64,000 nucleotides of DNA. Source: Nemopilema nomurai (taxonomy: Eukaryota > Cnidaria > Scyphozoa > Rhizostomeae > Rhizostomatidae). Shown here one piece after another: positions 42,201 through 51,709 of this stretch; position 1 is the first letter of the stretch, and each line of letters starts with the position of its first letter. A program made the position numbers and the translations under genes. Below the pieces are notes generated by a model. That model searched no databases and was not told the origin of the DNA. It was given only the letters and a program-made list of their open reading frames with translations. The stretch spans positions 1,630,008-1,694,007 of the forward strand of contig ML133373.1 of NCBI GenBank assembly GCA_003864495.1, read 5' to 3'.

Positions 42201-42314
42201 TGAAGTATTGAAGCTTATGAGCCTCGTTTTTGCAGTGATCGCCTCGTTCGCATCTGGAAGCCAACGCCAACAATGGACGATCAGGTACGCACTATCACAT
42301 CCAATGACGTGTAA
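10405..42314 (+). CDS. KIF21A: KIF21-family kinesin-4, 37 coding exons
   Basis: Plus-end-directed kinesin of the kinesin-4 family, known to pause microtubule growth at the cell cortex and in axons. Invertebrates usually have one gene orthologous to both vertebrate KIF21A and KIF21B. The reconstruction gives about 1686 residues, close to human KIF21A (about 1674). The order is motor, neck, acidic segment, coiled coils, basic linker, regulatory coiled coil, Ser-rich linker and seven WD40 blades. All 36 introns are GT-AG with consistent phase; exon lists are in the following five entries. The start at 10405 is supported by the match of the first 17 codons to the KIF21 N-terminus (SSVRVALR). The end assumes that the last exon reads past a CAG/GTACGC donor-like site to TAA at 42312-42314. 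A further exon downstream cannot be excluded. Confidence 0.95.
18638..23905 (+). CDS. KIF21A: KIF21 exons 10-18: neck, acidic segment and first coiled coils
   Basis: Exons 18638-18730, 19420-19609, 19984-20041, 20335-20506, 21139-21231, 21687-21870, 22232-22410, 22648-22800, 23666-23905 encode residues 369-822. Exons 10-12 carry the neck helix ([16 protein letters not shown]) and an early coiled coil. Exon 14 (540-570) starts with a His-rich stretch and exon 15 (571-631) is almost entirely Glu/Asp, matching the acidic tract of vertebrate KIF21. Exons 16-18 form a long dimerising coiled coil with strong matches to the family ([33 protein letters not shown]). Confidence 0.93.
22961..23066. promoter_or_regulatory. 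cluster of promoter-type motifs in KIF21 intron 17
   Basis: Within about 105 bases of an otherwise AT-rich intron there are a CCAAT box (22961-22965), two palindromic CACGTG E-boxes (22988-22993 and 23040-23045), an E2F-type site TTGCGCGCGAAA (23011-23022) and a CRE-like CGACGTCA (23059-23066). The local rise in GC and CpG fits an internal promoter or enhancer, for example for a short KIF21 isoform starting with the last coiled coils and the WD40 domain. The motifs are read directly; activity is inferred. Confidence 0.4.
24571..24711. repeat. 57-bp minisatellite, about 2.5 copies
   Basis: Exact 57-base period: GAATGGGTCCTGGGTTATTT recurs at 24591 and 24648, and the next unit starts at 24705, with a partial unit before 24591. 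The units differ at only a few positions, so the array is young. Because 57 is a multiple of three, the minus strand reads as a repeated 19-residue peptide, which I regard as a by-product. It lies in KIF21 intron 18. Confidence 0.85.
25065..25107. repeat. 15-bp tandem repeat
   Basis: Nearly three copies of aatatcaatggggaa, starting at 25065, 25080 and 25095, in KIF21 intron 18. Confidence 0.85.
25249..25794 (-). CDS. hypothetical 181-codon ORF antisense in KIF21 intron 18
   Basis: This is the longest open frame in the window that belongs to none of the three genes. The product is basic, with mixed composition, an amphipathic stretch ([20 protein letters not shown]) and a hydrophilic C-terminus ending NINAVVY. 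I do not recognise the family. The ATG sits directly after a TAG in frame, and the same bases (gtgtctag before ATG) could act as a splice acceptor, so the ORF might be the last exon of a longer gene or a mobile-element remnant. It lies between the intron 18 minisatellites and exon 19. A chance ORF of this length in AT-rich DNA is unlikely but possible. Confidence 0.3.
   Translation of the reverse strand: MGYLRLMSMINIVVLCRKADEIQSNNIPRGPSIEFHKSITLWLALSKVKALFPQNQTSLPFSRFSTSTMRRFPPTHKSALQTAVEISLAIRPYFSRIAGQGYAKNENGKIVLYEKCIDRFVSSLRGSSHSNKMNTAMLAEALRKRILAKYTAKSKDFFKQKAIQIEIEWLNSTENINAVVY
25979..29546 (+). CDS. KIF21A: KIF21 exons 19-22: basic linker and regulatory coiled coil
   Basis: Exons 25979-26236, 28055-28195, 28731-28841, 29445-29546 encode residues 823-1026. 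Exon 19 begins [13 protein letters not shown], matching the start of the KIF21 basic linker, and ends in [10 protein letters not shown]. Exon 20 holds the start of the autoinhibitory coiled coil that in human KIF21A is mutated in congenital fibrosis of the extraocular muscles. Exon 21 ([20 protein letters not shown]) and exon 22 ([13 protein letters not shown]) continue it. All four exons are multiples of three with phase 0 at both ends. Confidence 0.92.
27275..27288. repeat. poly-C run (14)
   Basis: Homopolymer of 14 C in KIF21 intron 19. Its length may be uncertain in the assembly. Confidence 0.9.
29584..29598. repeat. (CT)n microsatellite
   Basis: About seven CT units shortly after the KIF21 exon 22 donor. 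Confidence 0.85.
30427..33924 (+). CDS. KIF21A: KIF21 exons 23-27: end of coiled coil and Ser-rich linker
   Basis: Exons 30427-30614, 31077-31116, 31236-31846, 32556-32627, 33853-33924 encode residues 1027 to about 1354. Exon 23 ends the helical region. Exon 25 is the longest exon (611 bases) and encodes a low-complexity Ser/Arg/Lys-rich linker that starts ARRRT like the vertebrate protein. Exons 26 and 27 are both 72 bases in phase 2-2. Exon 27 contains DVFKRLTSN, matching the conserved VFNRLT motif just before the WD40 domain, which supports it strongly. Exon 26 is supported by phase, splice sites and composition only. Confidence 0.85.
35094..42314 (+). CDS. KIF21A: KIF21 exons 28-37: C-terminal seven-bladed WD40 domain
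   Basis: Exons 35094-35227, 35737-35873, 36392-36438, 37019-37132, 37770-37887, 38198-38233, 38836-38970, 40890-41016, 41599-41671, 42236 to about 42314 encode residues 1354 to about 1686. The seven blade-closing motifs can be counted: KIWDL, KIWDI, KMVDL, KVFEV, KKWNL, KTWH and RIWK. Conserved landmarks are [62 protein letters not shown] and DRLVRIWK. Exon 35 was found by its AHKDWV match despite the long preceding intron (38971-40889). The domain probably binds microtubules and tubulin, as in the family. Confidence 0.93.
35280..35292. repeat. poly-G run (13)
   Basis: Homopolymer of 13 G about 50 bases after the KIF21 exon 28 donor. Confidence 0.9.
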
Positions 42315-43854
42315 CCTTGGACACGCGCTTTGGTGTAGGCCGGCTGTCGTTAACCAGTTTCAGTCCGTTTCGTAATTGCATTTCGTAATTGCATTTGCCG
42401 GTAGTATCTGAACCGTTTTAAAACGATTCATCTGTTATCTGTGCTTCGTCTTTTAAATATTTTCACGTCTGAAATTCGGCGATAAATAGCCAGGTGATGG
42501 CGCCAAAACCGCTTGCGTCATTTAGAGATAGTGGTTACCAGTCTCCCTTCGCACGGTAATTGTTTGGATGTCTCAGTTTTTCTCGTGGCGCGTTGTGTTG
42601 GCGTGGAAGGCAAGCACGAAAAGACAAAAGGACGATTTGCAGTAGGCCCGAAGGCCAGCCTAGCGTAGCATCAGACTTGTTCAAAACGAATACGATTTTT
42701 CTCGACTATGTTTGTATTTAAAAATGAGAATTGGTATCCTTGGTAGTAATTTTTCCCCATGCCTCCCATTACTTTTAGCAGGCCTAGTCTCTCGCACCAG
42801 TTTCAATGGCTCTAAATGATTCTTTGGAGTTGCATGGCTGAATGCTACAAGGATAAAGGAGTTTTATAAAAATAGAGCCTAACGTCGAGGGCCCTCGCCT
42901 TCTGATTCCAGACATAGTTCTATTTTCAGCAATGCTCCTTCATTTGATTCAATTAGGAAAAAACTTTTGATTTAATATTTTCCAATTTTTCGCTGTGAAC
43001 GTTCATCCCATATAAATTTTCTCCCACATACGCCATCAAAATATTTCATAAATGAGTGTTTATAGTCGACTGCTGTGTTTCTTTATTTAAAGAGTAGCAA
43101 AGATCTATACCGTGGGTTCATTGCAAGTAATTTTGTTCGTTAAATCAGTCTCGCAAAGTTAGGTCTTTTTTCAACGTTTTCGCCGAATGGTAGAAGTTAT
43201 GCTTCTTTGAAAAATTTCGTCTGGTGGTTTTTGTCCGAATAGATGTTTCTTACAGTCATGTTCTTCGTTCGTGTAATTAAGACTGGTGCTGCTTCGAAAA
43301 TGTGATTCAATTAGATTTCGCTGTTGATGAAACTTTAAGGAGAATATTTTGTAAAGTTTGAATCGTTGGGATTAATTAATATTTTTTTCACTTTTGTTCA
43401 TTAGCTCGTTTAGGACGAGTGTTCGAAAAGCGAATTTTAATAACTTAGCTTGGTCCGGAAGTGCTCTTCTTTTAATATCGACTATTTAAACCACTGGTTC
43501 AGGCTGTTGAATAATTTGTAAACACTTTCTATGACGATAATTTCTGTGCATTTTTCTCAGTTCTGTATTGAACGTTTGGTAAGTAATTAATGACCCTTTT
43601 ATGTAGTTTTTGCTGTGGTAAAGTTTTGTAAGTCGACTTTAGTGGATATAAATTGTTGATCAACTTTTCTAACCACACCTTGGCCAATCTGTTGTCGATG
43701 GCTTTTAAGTGATTTATACTTGTTTGTAATGATGTTTTGTAACTGGTGAATTTAATCTCAATTGATTAGTTTCTCGATTTCGATGCTACTCCGCTTAGTC
43801 AAAATTTTCCTTGCTTGTCGTCTGTAAATATGAACTTTTGAGGAACCTTTGAAG

Positions 43855-44055
43855 CTAAATTTTTACTCCTTCTACAGAAACTTTGCAGTTTCCAGCTTTT
43901 TCCACTAGGATATTGTTATATTTCACAGCGCTTTTGGGAACGTTAACGTTAAGGTGAGTCTCGTTCTCGGGTGATCTCGTAATCAGATCTACATCAACTA
44001 GTCGCATGGCAAGCTCCTTCACAGCTACCCAATCCACAGCGTCCAACCCCTTTCA
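43855..44055 (-). other. coding-like island, minus strand
   Basis: About 67 codons open on the minus strand with protein-like composition, for example AVDWVAVKELAMRLVDVDLI and ending VSVEGVKI before a stop. There is no ATG start; the frame begins after a TGA. The family is not recognised. It could be the last exon of a lost gene or part of a transposable element. Confidence 0.2.
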
Positions 44056-45451
44056 ACAGCCATTGCAGTGTGTGCCATAATTTTGAATATTCATTGAAAA
44101 TACTTTTGTTTGTTATTTTCATCCCTGTCTCTAAGTGCCTCACCAGACCAGAATGTGAGCCCTCATCTCAGAAAAATGTCTTGGAGAAAAGGTCTTGCAA
44201 AATTGGTAATGGTTAGAAATGTGTCGTGAATTGCAGCAATTATTATCAAGGTTATATGTGTGTTAGCAAGGCAGAATGACTTTGTGCCTGGGGCCGTACA
44301 GATACCCTCACCGTACCTGAAAACCTTATCTAGTATTTGCAGATAACATCCGTTATTGATTGAATCACATCAATGCTATCAGATTAAATCAATTATACTA
44401 TTTGCTGGTAAAGATTATCCACTGCCAAGTTAGACGTTCTGCCAGGTCTCTAGATGTTGAAATTGTGTCCTGGAATTCTAATGCGTTTAGAAACTCGGCT
44501 AATTGTCTTGAAACCCCATGTGGTACAAAGGCATCTTTCAATAGTTCACCCCTGATAATTTGTAATTGTTTGATAATTACCAGGGGAATTAACTGTTTGT
44601 TTAGCTTGTGACAAAGCCTTTGGTTTAATCAGCAGTGTTTATAACTTTTCGTCGCAAGTTTATGAGTTTTTCAAGAAGTTTTGCATCTATCAAAGATCTG
44701 TCGTTCTTGTAAAAATTATCCAATGGTTATGGATTCGGATGTCTTCACTAAAAGTTATTTCCAGAAGATCTATACACTTGCAAGTAAGATTCCTTTCATC
44801 GCTGTATTTATGCAGTTTAGTCTGATTCCTATCCTATTTATGGTTTATTTGTAACTCAAGCTCTCCTAAATTCAATTTCTTATTGCAGTTTTACGGAAAT
44901 TATAAATAAACACATTTTGGTCGGTAATCGGCCATTGTGAGCTTCATTGTCAAGGATTTCGAAAAATTTGTTGTTTTTACTTTGTTTTGATATTGAATCA
45001 GAGGGATTAGCCTAAAAAAGTGAATAAGGGCGGAGTATCACGTGGCATACACAAATATCCGTGTTGCAAGCGTAAAAGTGAATATTGCGACAAAAGGGAA
45101 ATGTTCAGCAATATCTTCGACCGACAGCTAACTGAGCCATGAGTCTAGAGACTGATTAGGGTGGGAAAATGAACCATTTGAACTGCTCACTTAATAAAAG
45201 TCCAGCGCGAACTGCCTAGGTCACATTTGCTTTGGAAGTCGCGTATCGACAGCTAATTAGTAAACAATGCAAAATCACTGACGCCATTCGAAGCTAAAAT
45301 GGCGATGCAAGAAGAGTCACCAGCAAGGTTTAGGCGATGAAAAACGCGGGCTTGAATAAAACCACCGAATATTTGGGCCGCACCTAATTCATTTGTGATA
45401 AGGAAAGCATTTACCACAAAACAACAGGTCGCGCTATAATGCATGCAGTGA

Positions 45452-45634
45452 ATAGGCCGCTATTCACGAGCGAACTTTGTTTTCTGTATTGATGCTATTG
45501 AGCCTGCGTTCGATTCGATTATTCTCATCTGCGTATCTAAGTGGGCAACACTTGAAGCAATTGCGTCAAGCGTACAAACAATCTCCAAGATGAATACAAC
45601 AGACCTGATGCACTTGCGGCATGCTATGCATTGA
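45452..45634 (+). other. coding-like island, plus strand
   Basis: Sixty open codons without an ATG at the start. The composition is protein-like (CIDAIEPAFDSIILI, KWATLEAIASSVQTISKMN) and the frame ends at a TGA. The opposite strand is also open (45460-45693), so strand choice rests on composition only. Not recognised. Confidence 0.2.
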
Positions 45635-46231
45635 GATCTCTGGCAACAGCCTTTCACTATAGTAACTCGTAGATCAAAGCCCCCATTTGGCATACGAATG
45701 TGATTTTTAACAGAGAGTAGTAAGCATTTTTATATCTAAGTATCTTTTCGTTTATGTTTCAACTTTCTGTTTCTGTAAATAGATGTTCAGAAGAAGCATG
45801 ACCTGAAAATTCTTATCTGGATCTTATCCTTATTGAAATTCCAACTATCCTTATCAGGATGCTTATCCTCCCCCCGTTCCCCCTCTTGCTCCATTGTCCT
45901 CTTTCTGCTGCTTCCGTGCATTCCAGCATATTCCACATGCATCACCAGAGCTCAGATGGCATCACCTACTTACCACCTGGCATTTTATAGCATCCCTTTG
46001 TAGGTGGTCAGTGCACCCCTAGAGTTGTTCACGAATCCCCAGCAAACGTACCGGCAGACCAGAGCATGGTAGTTTCTAGTGATCACTTTGGAATGTAGAC
46101 ACAAAGACAAGAAAGCACCATGATCTAACAAATATAATGCGAAAATCGCAACAGAATAGAATAAGGATATCCTTGATGAATTTTCAAACGACAAGGTTGC
46201 CAGCTCCTTGACGGGGCTTTTTATAAACTAA

Positions 46232-46405
46232 AAGCCGGTTAGAAAGGTAATCGATAAAGAATTTCGAATGTTTAAGACCGATGTCGGTAACAGTATCAAT
46301 TTGAAAATGTTCAACGAATTAGGGAGAGGACAAGAGAACGCACGACTAACTGAGGACGTGGCTAAATTTCTCCTCTCCGAAGAAGGATGGAACACTTCTC
46401 TATAA
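46232..46405 (+). other. coding-like island, plus strand
   Basis: Fifty-seven open codons between stops reading like a helical, charged protein: VIDKEFRMFKTDVGNSINLK, then RLTEDVAKFLLSEEGWNTSL before TAA. No ATG opens the frame. Not recognised. It looks like an exon or a relic rather than random sequence. Confidence 0.25.
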
Positions 46406-47827
46406 CAAGTATAGATAGCATGCACCCCATCAAAAACCTGAGCGTATAGCACGAATATTTTTATATGTTCAGCAGCATCTCTGTTTTGTGAGGCAAGTCA
46501 AAAAAGCAATAGTTCTACTGCTTAGAGGTATCTTTGACGACGATGAATTGTATTGAGTGGCAAAATAAAAAATACACACAAAAGTGCTGACCGATTGAGA
46601 AACATAAACTGTTATAAAAATAACTCCTCTTTATCATCTAGCGATTATGCTATTCATTGTAAGTATCGAGTAAATAATTTTGCATTCTGATCTTTGGTCG
46701 CCATTTGGGAGCTAGGATGCTCCCTTTTCATTCAAAGGGGATCGTTCCACATGAAAGATCATTTACAACCTTCTCTTTAGCGTTCTTTTTGTAATGAATT
46801 TGGTTAATGTTCAACCATGTACAGCCTGATGCAAAAGTATCAATAGAGTGACTTGTTGCTGCTTATTTTCACGACCAGAACGAAAAGCCACCCTCTCTCC
46901 ATTAGATTACGAAGATCACGGATCTTCTGCCAGACCACGCTCGTAAAGAATGGTTGTAGATCGACCCCACAGGCCATGAAAGTGCTTCACGTCTCGTAAC
47001 ACAAGAGCAACAACACAATGCGACACGATGACTACTTCAATGATGGAACAAGCAGTAAAGCATGAGACCAAAACTTAAGCTCTTCGTTTGGTGTGCTATT
47101 GTTTCAGGAACATGCTTCAGTGTTTCTACTCCACCCTACACATGTGCAATCAAATTTCCTTGAAACAAATAGAATAACTGTTAGCACCGGCAACTATTAA
47201 GCTTAATTGTCTTACAGAAATCACCGGCTTCGAATCATTTTAGATATTTGTCTGCGGTTGGATTTGGGGCGATAACTAGGTTTTGGGACGAATCAGTTTG
47301 TTTAGAGGAAGGGAAGCGAATAACAAAAGGGAAAGGTGAAATGAATCTGTATACTTGCAATAGTGGGTGGCTATTGGGTGGGGCACCAGTCTTCGATATT
47401 TAAAGAAAAGTTTCGATTGATTGATTCCTAAGCCAATGTGTCAATGTTATCTACTTTCAACTGTAGTCTATTTGATAAGCTGATTTGTGAATGTTTCAAA
47501 TTATATGAGGGATATATCACTGACCTGAAATTCCTAACGGCAATGTCTCGTATGTACGTGATCTAACTCACAAACTTCAATCGTAGATTTTTACTGAAAG
47601 TTTTTCAACATTTTATTGATTAATAGAAGAAAATAGTAAAAGTTAGATTATAGCGGTGAATAAGCACCCATGCAGCAAACCAGCACCGTTGCTGCAGAAG
47701 ATAAAACCAATTTCAAGAACTCTCCTGGATGATTTACTTTCTTTAGCTCCGATTCGAGTTTTTATCAGTGGGTTTTAACTTCGTCAAACAAGGTCAACAG
47801 AATGCCATAAGCATTTACCAATAAGGC

Positions 47828-48075
47828 TCAAGTATAAACTGCCTCAGATGAATCACAGGGTATAGCACCCATAGGGTCCATTTGTCGCACCCTACTAGCT
47901 GGGGCATCAGCTGCCTTGTCTGTAACCCTGCGTGGGACACCCTTGTGGAGGAACAGGAGTCGTGTGGTCAAGTCACAACGATATGTGTTTTTTGAGTATG
48001 TTGGCAAAAAACTGCTCAGTAAACATAGCGTCTTGAAGTATGAGTTATATTGAATCTCAATATTCATAATAATAA
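47828..48075. other. GC-rich island open on both strands
   Basis: A stretch of about 150 GC-richer bases within AT-rich DNA. On the minus strand it reads LLFLHKGVPRRVTDKAADAP and continues to a stop at its left edge; the plus strand is open for about 70 codons over the same bases. A repeat-element fragment is the simplest reading. No family recognised. Confidence 0.2.
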
Positions 48076-48229
48076 AAGATAGTTTATATGTATAAAAATA
48101 GTTAGTAGCAAATGGTTTCACCAGATGCGTAAGCCTTGAGATCTAATGCAGCACAATTCGCGCTGAGTGACAAAAAGGGTACTAAAGCATAACCTCGACT
48201 TCATTTCAATCAACAGGTCAGTACGAGGC

Positions 48230-48502
48230 TTAAGCAAAAGAATGCAACGCGCTTATGCACGCTTCACATTGTTGTGAAAATGCGACACCTGCTTTTTCGT
48301 TTTCCCTTACCCAAGAGAAATTATCCCCTTTTATGGCTTTTTTGAAGAAAACTATACCCAGAAAGTCATTTTTGATTTCTTCCCGGGCTGAACTGCTTGC
48401 AACCGTAAGAATTTCATGCTCAAAGTTTCGGCACAAATAAGCATTCAAGTTTCCATTTGTTATATCTAAAGTTATGAATAGGGAGTCCAGTGAATATTTC
48501 AA
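48230..48502 (-). other. 90-codon hypothetical ORF, minus strand
   Basis: ATG-initiated 90-codon frame with protein-like composition in its second half (AREEIKNDFLGIVFFKKAIK). No promoter, splice or domain support. The plus strand over the same bases also has a 61-codon frame. Kept as a low-confidence candidate. Confidence 0.15.
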
Positions 48503-49566
48503 TTCCTGCTACCAAACACACACCGCCTCGCTGCTCAATGATCATTCGGCCACCCTGAGTTTGCCCCTCGCACTATTCATTGTGTTCGTTTTAATAATTA
48601 ATGGCTAGGCATGGGTAAGCGAAGTATTCAAACCTATTCACTCAGTCGGATTCATGTGGAAGGCCTTACAGCAGTCTATTGCAAAAACCCATTCAGGGCT
48701 ACAAAAGTATTCAAGAACCAGGCCAAATAACTATTGGGTATGTATACCAATAATTATCAACAATTTTAAATTGTTTTTAACATTCGTAAATCGCTTATCC
48801 ACTGTCCTCTATAGCATCTGAATAGTATTCAACGGCTATTTAGTTCGACATTAAAGGCACTTCTTGAGTACTTATGATTAACTCAGTGGAACTCAGTTCG
48901 TTGGAGACAGCTTGGAGCGTAAACCGACCCATATATTTGTGACTTGGCGCACTAGGGCCTTGGCTGTCACGTTTGTCAAGGGTGATGAGGTAAAATAAAT
49001 AAAAAAGTCTTGGAAACATTTTCTTTACCTTAATGTCGATGACTTTGCTTTTGTGAAGTACGTTTGTTCAATATTTGGTCTTCGTCCAGGACTATAAGAT
49101 TCCTCAAGATGTGAAGATACTACAGCCTAGCAATGGCAATGTATTTTGTTTGAAAGACTAGTTGTTAACAGAGAGGCTTCTAATCGAGAACTCAATACTT
49201 TTGTATCCTTTTGGAAATTACACTCATTCCTTGCAAAGGTCTACACAGTTAGCTATATGCAGATGTGCCTTTCCCAGTCTAAGGGGAGAAACAAACCATT
49301 TATGAATTCGCAAAGAATGCTTGGTTGAAATATCTGTTTGGGATAAATGCTCTGTACATTACTTTGGAAAAGTGTGATTTTTTTAAGCTGGGGCGAGCAT
49401 AAAGGAAGTCCGATGCCTTCCTGTGACTTTCTTTCAATGAATTGTTTCGTGATCATTTCAAGGAGCTGGACTTGAGTCTGCTTTGAGTTGGCGAGCCCTG
49501 TTTACTTGCAAAGTATTTTAGAAAAACTTTATACGGCTAGTTTTATCAACGTTAGTCATGCATTCC

Positions 49567-49679
49567 TTGCATATATCAAGCTCGTTCGACTTCAGCTATC
49601 CATGCTCTTTGCATGATAAAATGCAAAAGGCGAAAGAAAATACAAAATGGTTTGCTTCCTGCATGCAAATTCTTTGCAT
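49567..49679. promoter_or_regulatory. cluster of POU octamer-like sites upstream of SoxB
   Basis: Five TTGCAT/ATGCAA cores within 113 bases: 49567-49572, 49608-49614, 49621-49627, 49663-49670 (a perfect octamer, ATGCAAAT) and 49673-49679. It lies about 2 kb before the SoxB ATG. In animals octamer sites next to Sox sites are typical of Sox/POU enhancers, so this is a candidate SoxB regulatory element. The motifs are seen; function is inferred. Confidence 0.35.
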
Positions 49680-49830
49680 ACGTTTAAGAATGTTTGCCAC
49701 AGTTAGGCAAAAAAACTTGCGATAAAAGATGCTGGGTATCCCATGACAAACGAAAGCCTGGCCCATTATTTACTGAAGGACTTTCGATCGGGAGTCATTT
49801 TTTTCATGTTCGTGTTTTAACTACTTGGGA

Positions 49831-49862
49831 TGGAGGAGTGGAGGAGTGGAGGAGTGGAGGAG
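49831..49862. repeat. 8-bp tandem repeat, 4 copies
   Basis: Four perfect copies of TGGAGGAG. Confidence 0.9.
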
Positions 49863-50199
49863 AGAAAGGCAAGCTCATGCCTGTTAATATCATACATGCA
49901 TGCGCTCATGCAGAAAATCCTGAGGCTTTGCTGTAGCAAGTATGCAGTTCTTTAGAACAGTTTAAATGATAGTGAACACAATCTTTTATATTCATGTCTA
50001 GGGAGCTTGTGATGCCCTAGAGGCACTACTTCAAATCTAGAAATGCCTTTTCTCTAAAGTCTTATCTTCGCATCTATCTTTGGAGGCCTTCCCAGTTAGT
50101 TTATTTCTGCGGAGTAGAATGCTAGGCGACTTCATCGCCTCCAGCACAATTTGCTGACCTCAACCTAGTTGACACCAAAAATAGCTGAGAAATTTGCAG

Positions 50200-50364
50200 C
50201 ACTCTGCTACGTTTGTCGCGAGAGATGCATGCCCAGAGGCCATGCGCATGTTGACTCGCTTCAGTGAATTGTCAGACGGGCATGCCGCAGTCGTAGACGC
50301 AATCGAACTGCACTGCGTTGCGCAATGCAACCGCGGCAGCCTCCATTCTACGCTTCTCAAGTAG
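50200..50364 (+). other. coding-like island, possible terminal exon
   Basis: Preceded by an acceptor-like gaaatttgcag, 54 codons read HSATFVARDACPEAMRMLTR and continue in a helical style to a TAG stop at 50362-50364. The base composition is much more GC-rich than the surroundings, as in real exons of this genome. No partner exon was found and the family is not recognised. It may be an exon fragment of a mobile element or of a lost gene. The antisense frame is also open. Confidence 0.25.
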
Positions 50365-50718
50365 AAGCTGCCAATTATTCTGACTTGCAGCCCGAGAAAA
50401 AACCTGTTTTGATTAAAGCTCAAACTATCTTATGAGCTGTTAAGACCCGTCGCCGCAAGACCAGCAGTTGCATTTCTGCAAGGTAACGGAATTCGTTTTG
50501 GATTCTTCTAACATCGTATTGTTGATATCTTTGCTATACAACCATATCATTTTTGAGATAAAAGACTGGGCCAATGAAGATCAACATGAAAAGGATTCTA
50601 TCATCAAAGCTGAAAATCAGCCAAAGGATTCTTGCTCAATCGCTTAACAGCCTTACTGATATTTGGTAATCAAGTGATTGAGTGATTAAGTGATTACATA
50701 CCTGTTATGGCCAAAGCA

Positions 50719-50778
50719 GTGCTACCAGGACCTTATTAAAACCTATGCTATAGTGCTACCAGGACCTTATTACAACCT
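50719..50778. repeat. 34-bp-period direct duplication
   Basis: The 26-base segment starting gtgctaccaggaccttatta occurs at 50719 and again at 50753 with one mismatch. Confidence 0.8.
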
Positions 50779-50918
50779 AAACAAAATTGCAGTTAATATT
50801 CTGCTGGCAAGTTCAGCTTTGAGTTAAGCAAGCAAGTTGATTTAGCAAGAAAGCAAGTCCAGTCAAGGCCCACTGTTTTCTACGGCATATCAATTGAAAC
50901 AAAGAGACTTAGACCTAA

Positions 50919-50987
50919 CTTTTGCAGAAGAGGCCAGCTAGCTTTTGCAGACGAGGCCAGCTAGCTTTTGCAGACGAGGCCAGCTAG
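50919..50987. repeat. 23-bp tandem repeat, 3 copies
   Basis: Three copies of a 23-base unit starting cttttgcaga and containing the palindrome-rich gccagctagc, at 50919, 50942 and 50965. The last two are identical and the first has one change. It lies about 0.7 kb before the SoxB acceptor. Confidence 0.9.
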
Positions 50988-51693
50988 CTTTCCACCGCGA
51001 GACCTTTTTACTCTTCTTTTTAGTCTTAAGACGGCGCACAGTGGACCATCTCACCACCTTCCTGCTTTCTTAAGGCAATTAATTTTCCTGTAGGTGCAGT
51101 TGAAGCCTCGTCACGAATGGCAGAAAATAACGTTCGATTCATTACACCAAAATCTCTCGGCTCATTGAGTGTGAAAAGTTACTATATCAAAATTGCTTAA
51201 AAATCAAAAGAAAACGTATCGTTAGTTAGTTTTACACTTTTTATACAGATTTTGTCACTAAAGAATTATTCTAGTTAGGAGCAGAAAATTTAGTCTCCTT
51301 TTTGTAATCGTTAAGGTATATTTTGCATACATGAACATCCATTGGAAGTGACCACCAATTAATCGCTTTCAGGTCAAAATCAAGAAAGTCAACCTAATTT
51401 GTATCACCTCTTGAAGTTTTGATAGTTGATAAACCGAAAGTTTGAGACGACACCTCTGGTCTATTCCTCAGGCAGAAACTGTTACCAAATGGAGTCTGTC
51501 ATTAGACCATATAGATTTAAGCCTTAATTCTTATGCTCTGCGTTTGATCTTTCGTGTTTCTTTAGCATAACACAAGAATAAATAAACAGCATGTGACTTT
51601 ATAAATCATGCTAGCTCTCTTTAGTCTCGTAAGTGTGAAGTATTGCCTTTCTACAAGAGATACCTGCATTAAGCCACATTACTAAAGCAATCT

Positions 51694-51701
51694 TTCTACA
51701 G
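51694..51701 (+). other. likely splice acceptor of SoxB 5' UTR exon
   Basis: The pyrimidine-rich ctttctacag ends 8 bases before the SoxB ATG. This suggests that the 5' UTR is spliced and that at least one non-coding exon and the promoter lie further upstream, although the coding exon itself has no intron. Confidence 0.5.
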
Positions 51702-51709
51702 GTCCCATT

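Larger units (their letters stand above)
42315..51701. other. KIF21-SoxB intergenic region, no intact gene
   Basis: About 9.4 kb without a confident gene. It should hold the KIF21 3' UTR (a canonical AATAAA lies far away at 44905-44910; nearer signals were not found), the SoxB promoter and one or more SoxB 5' UTR exons. Scattered GC-richer islands of about 150-250 bases have coding-like frames on one or both strands (separate entries), and several short tandem repeats lie between 49.8 and 51.0 kb. The islands are best explained as eroded mobile-element or gene fragments; none forms a consistent exon chain. Confidence 0.5.
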
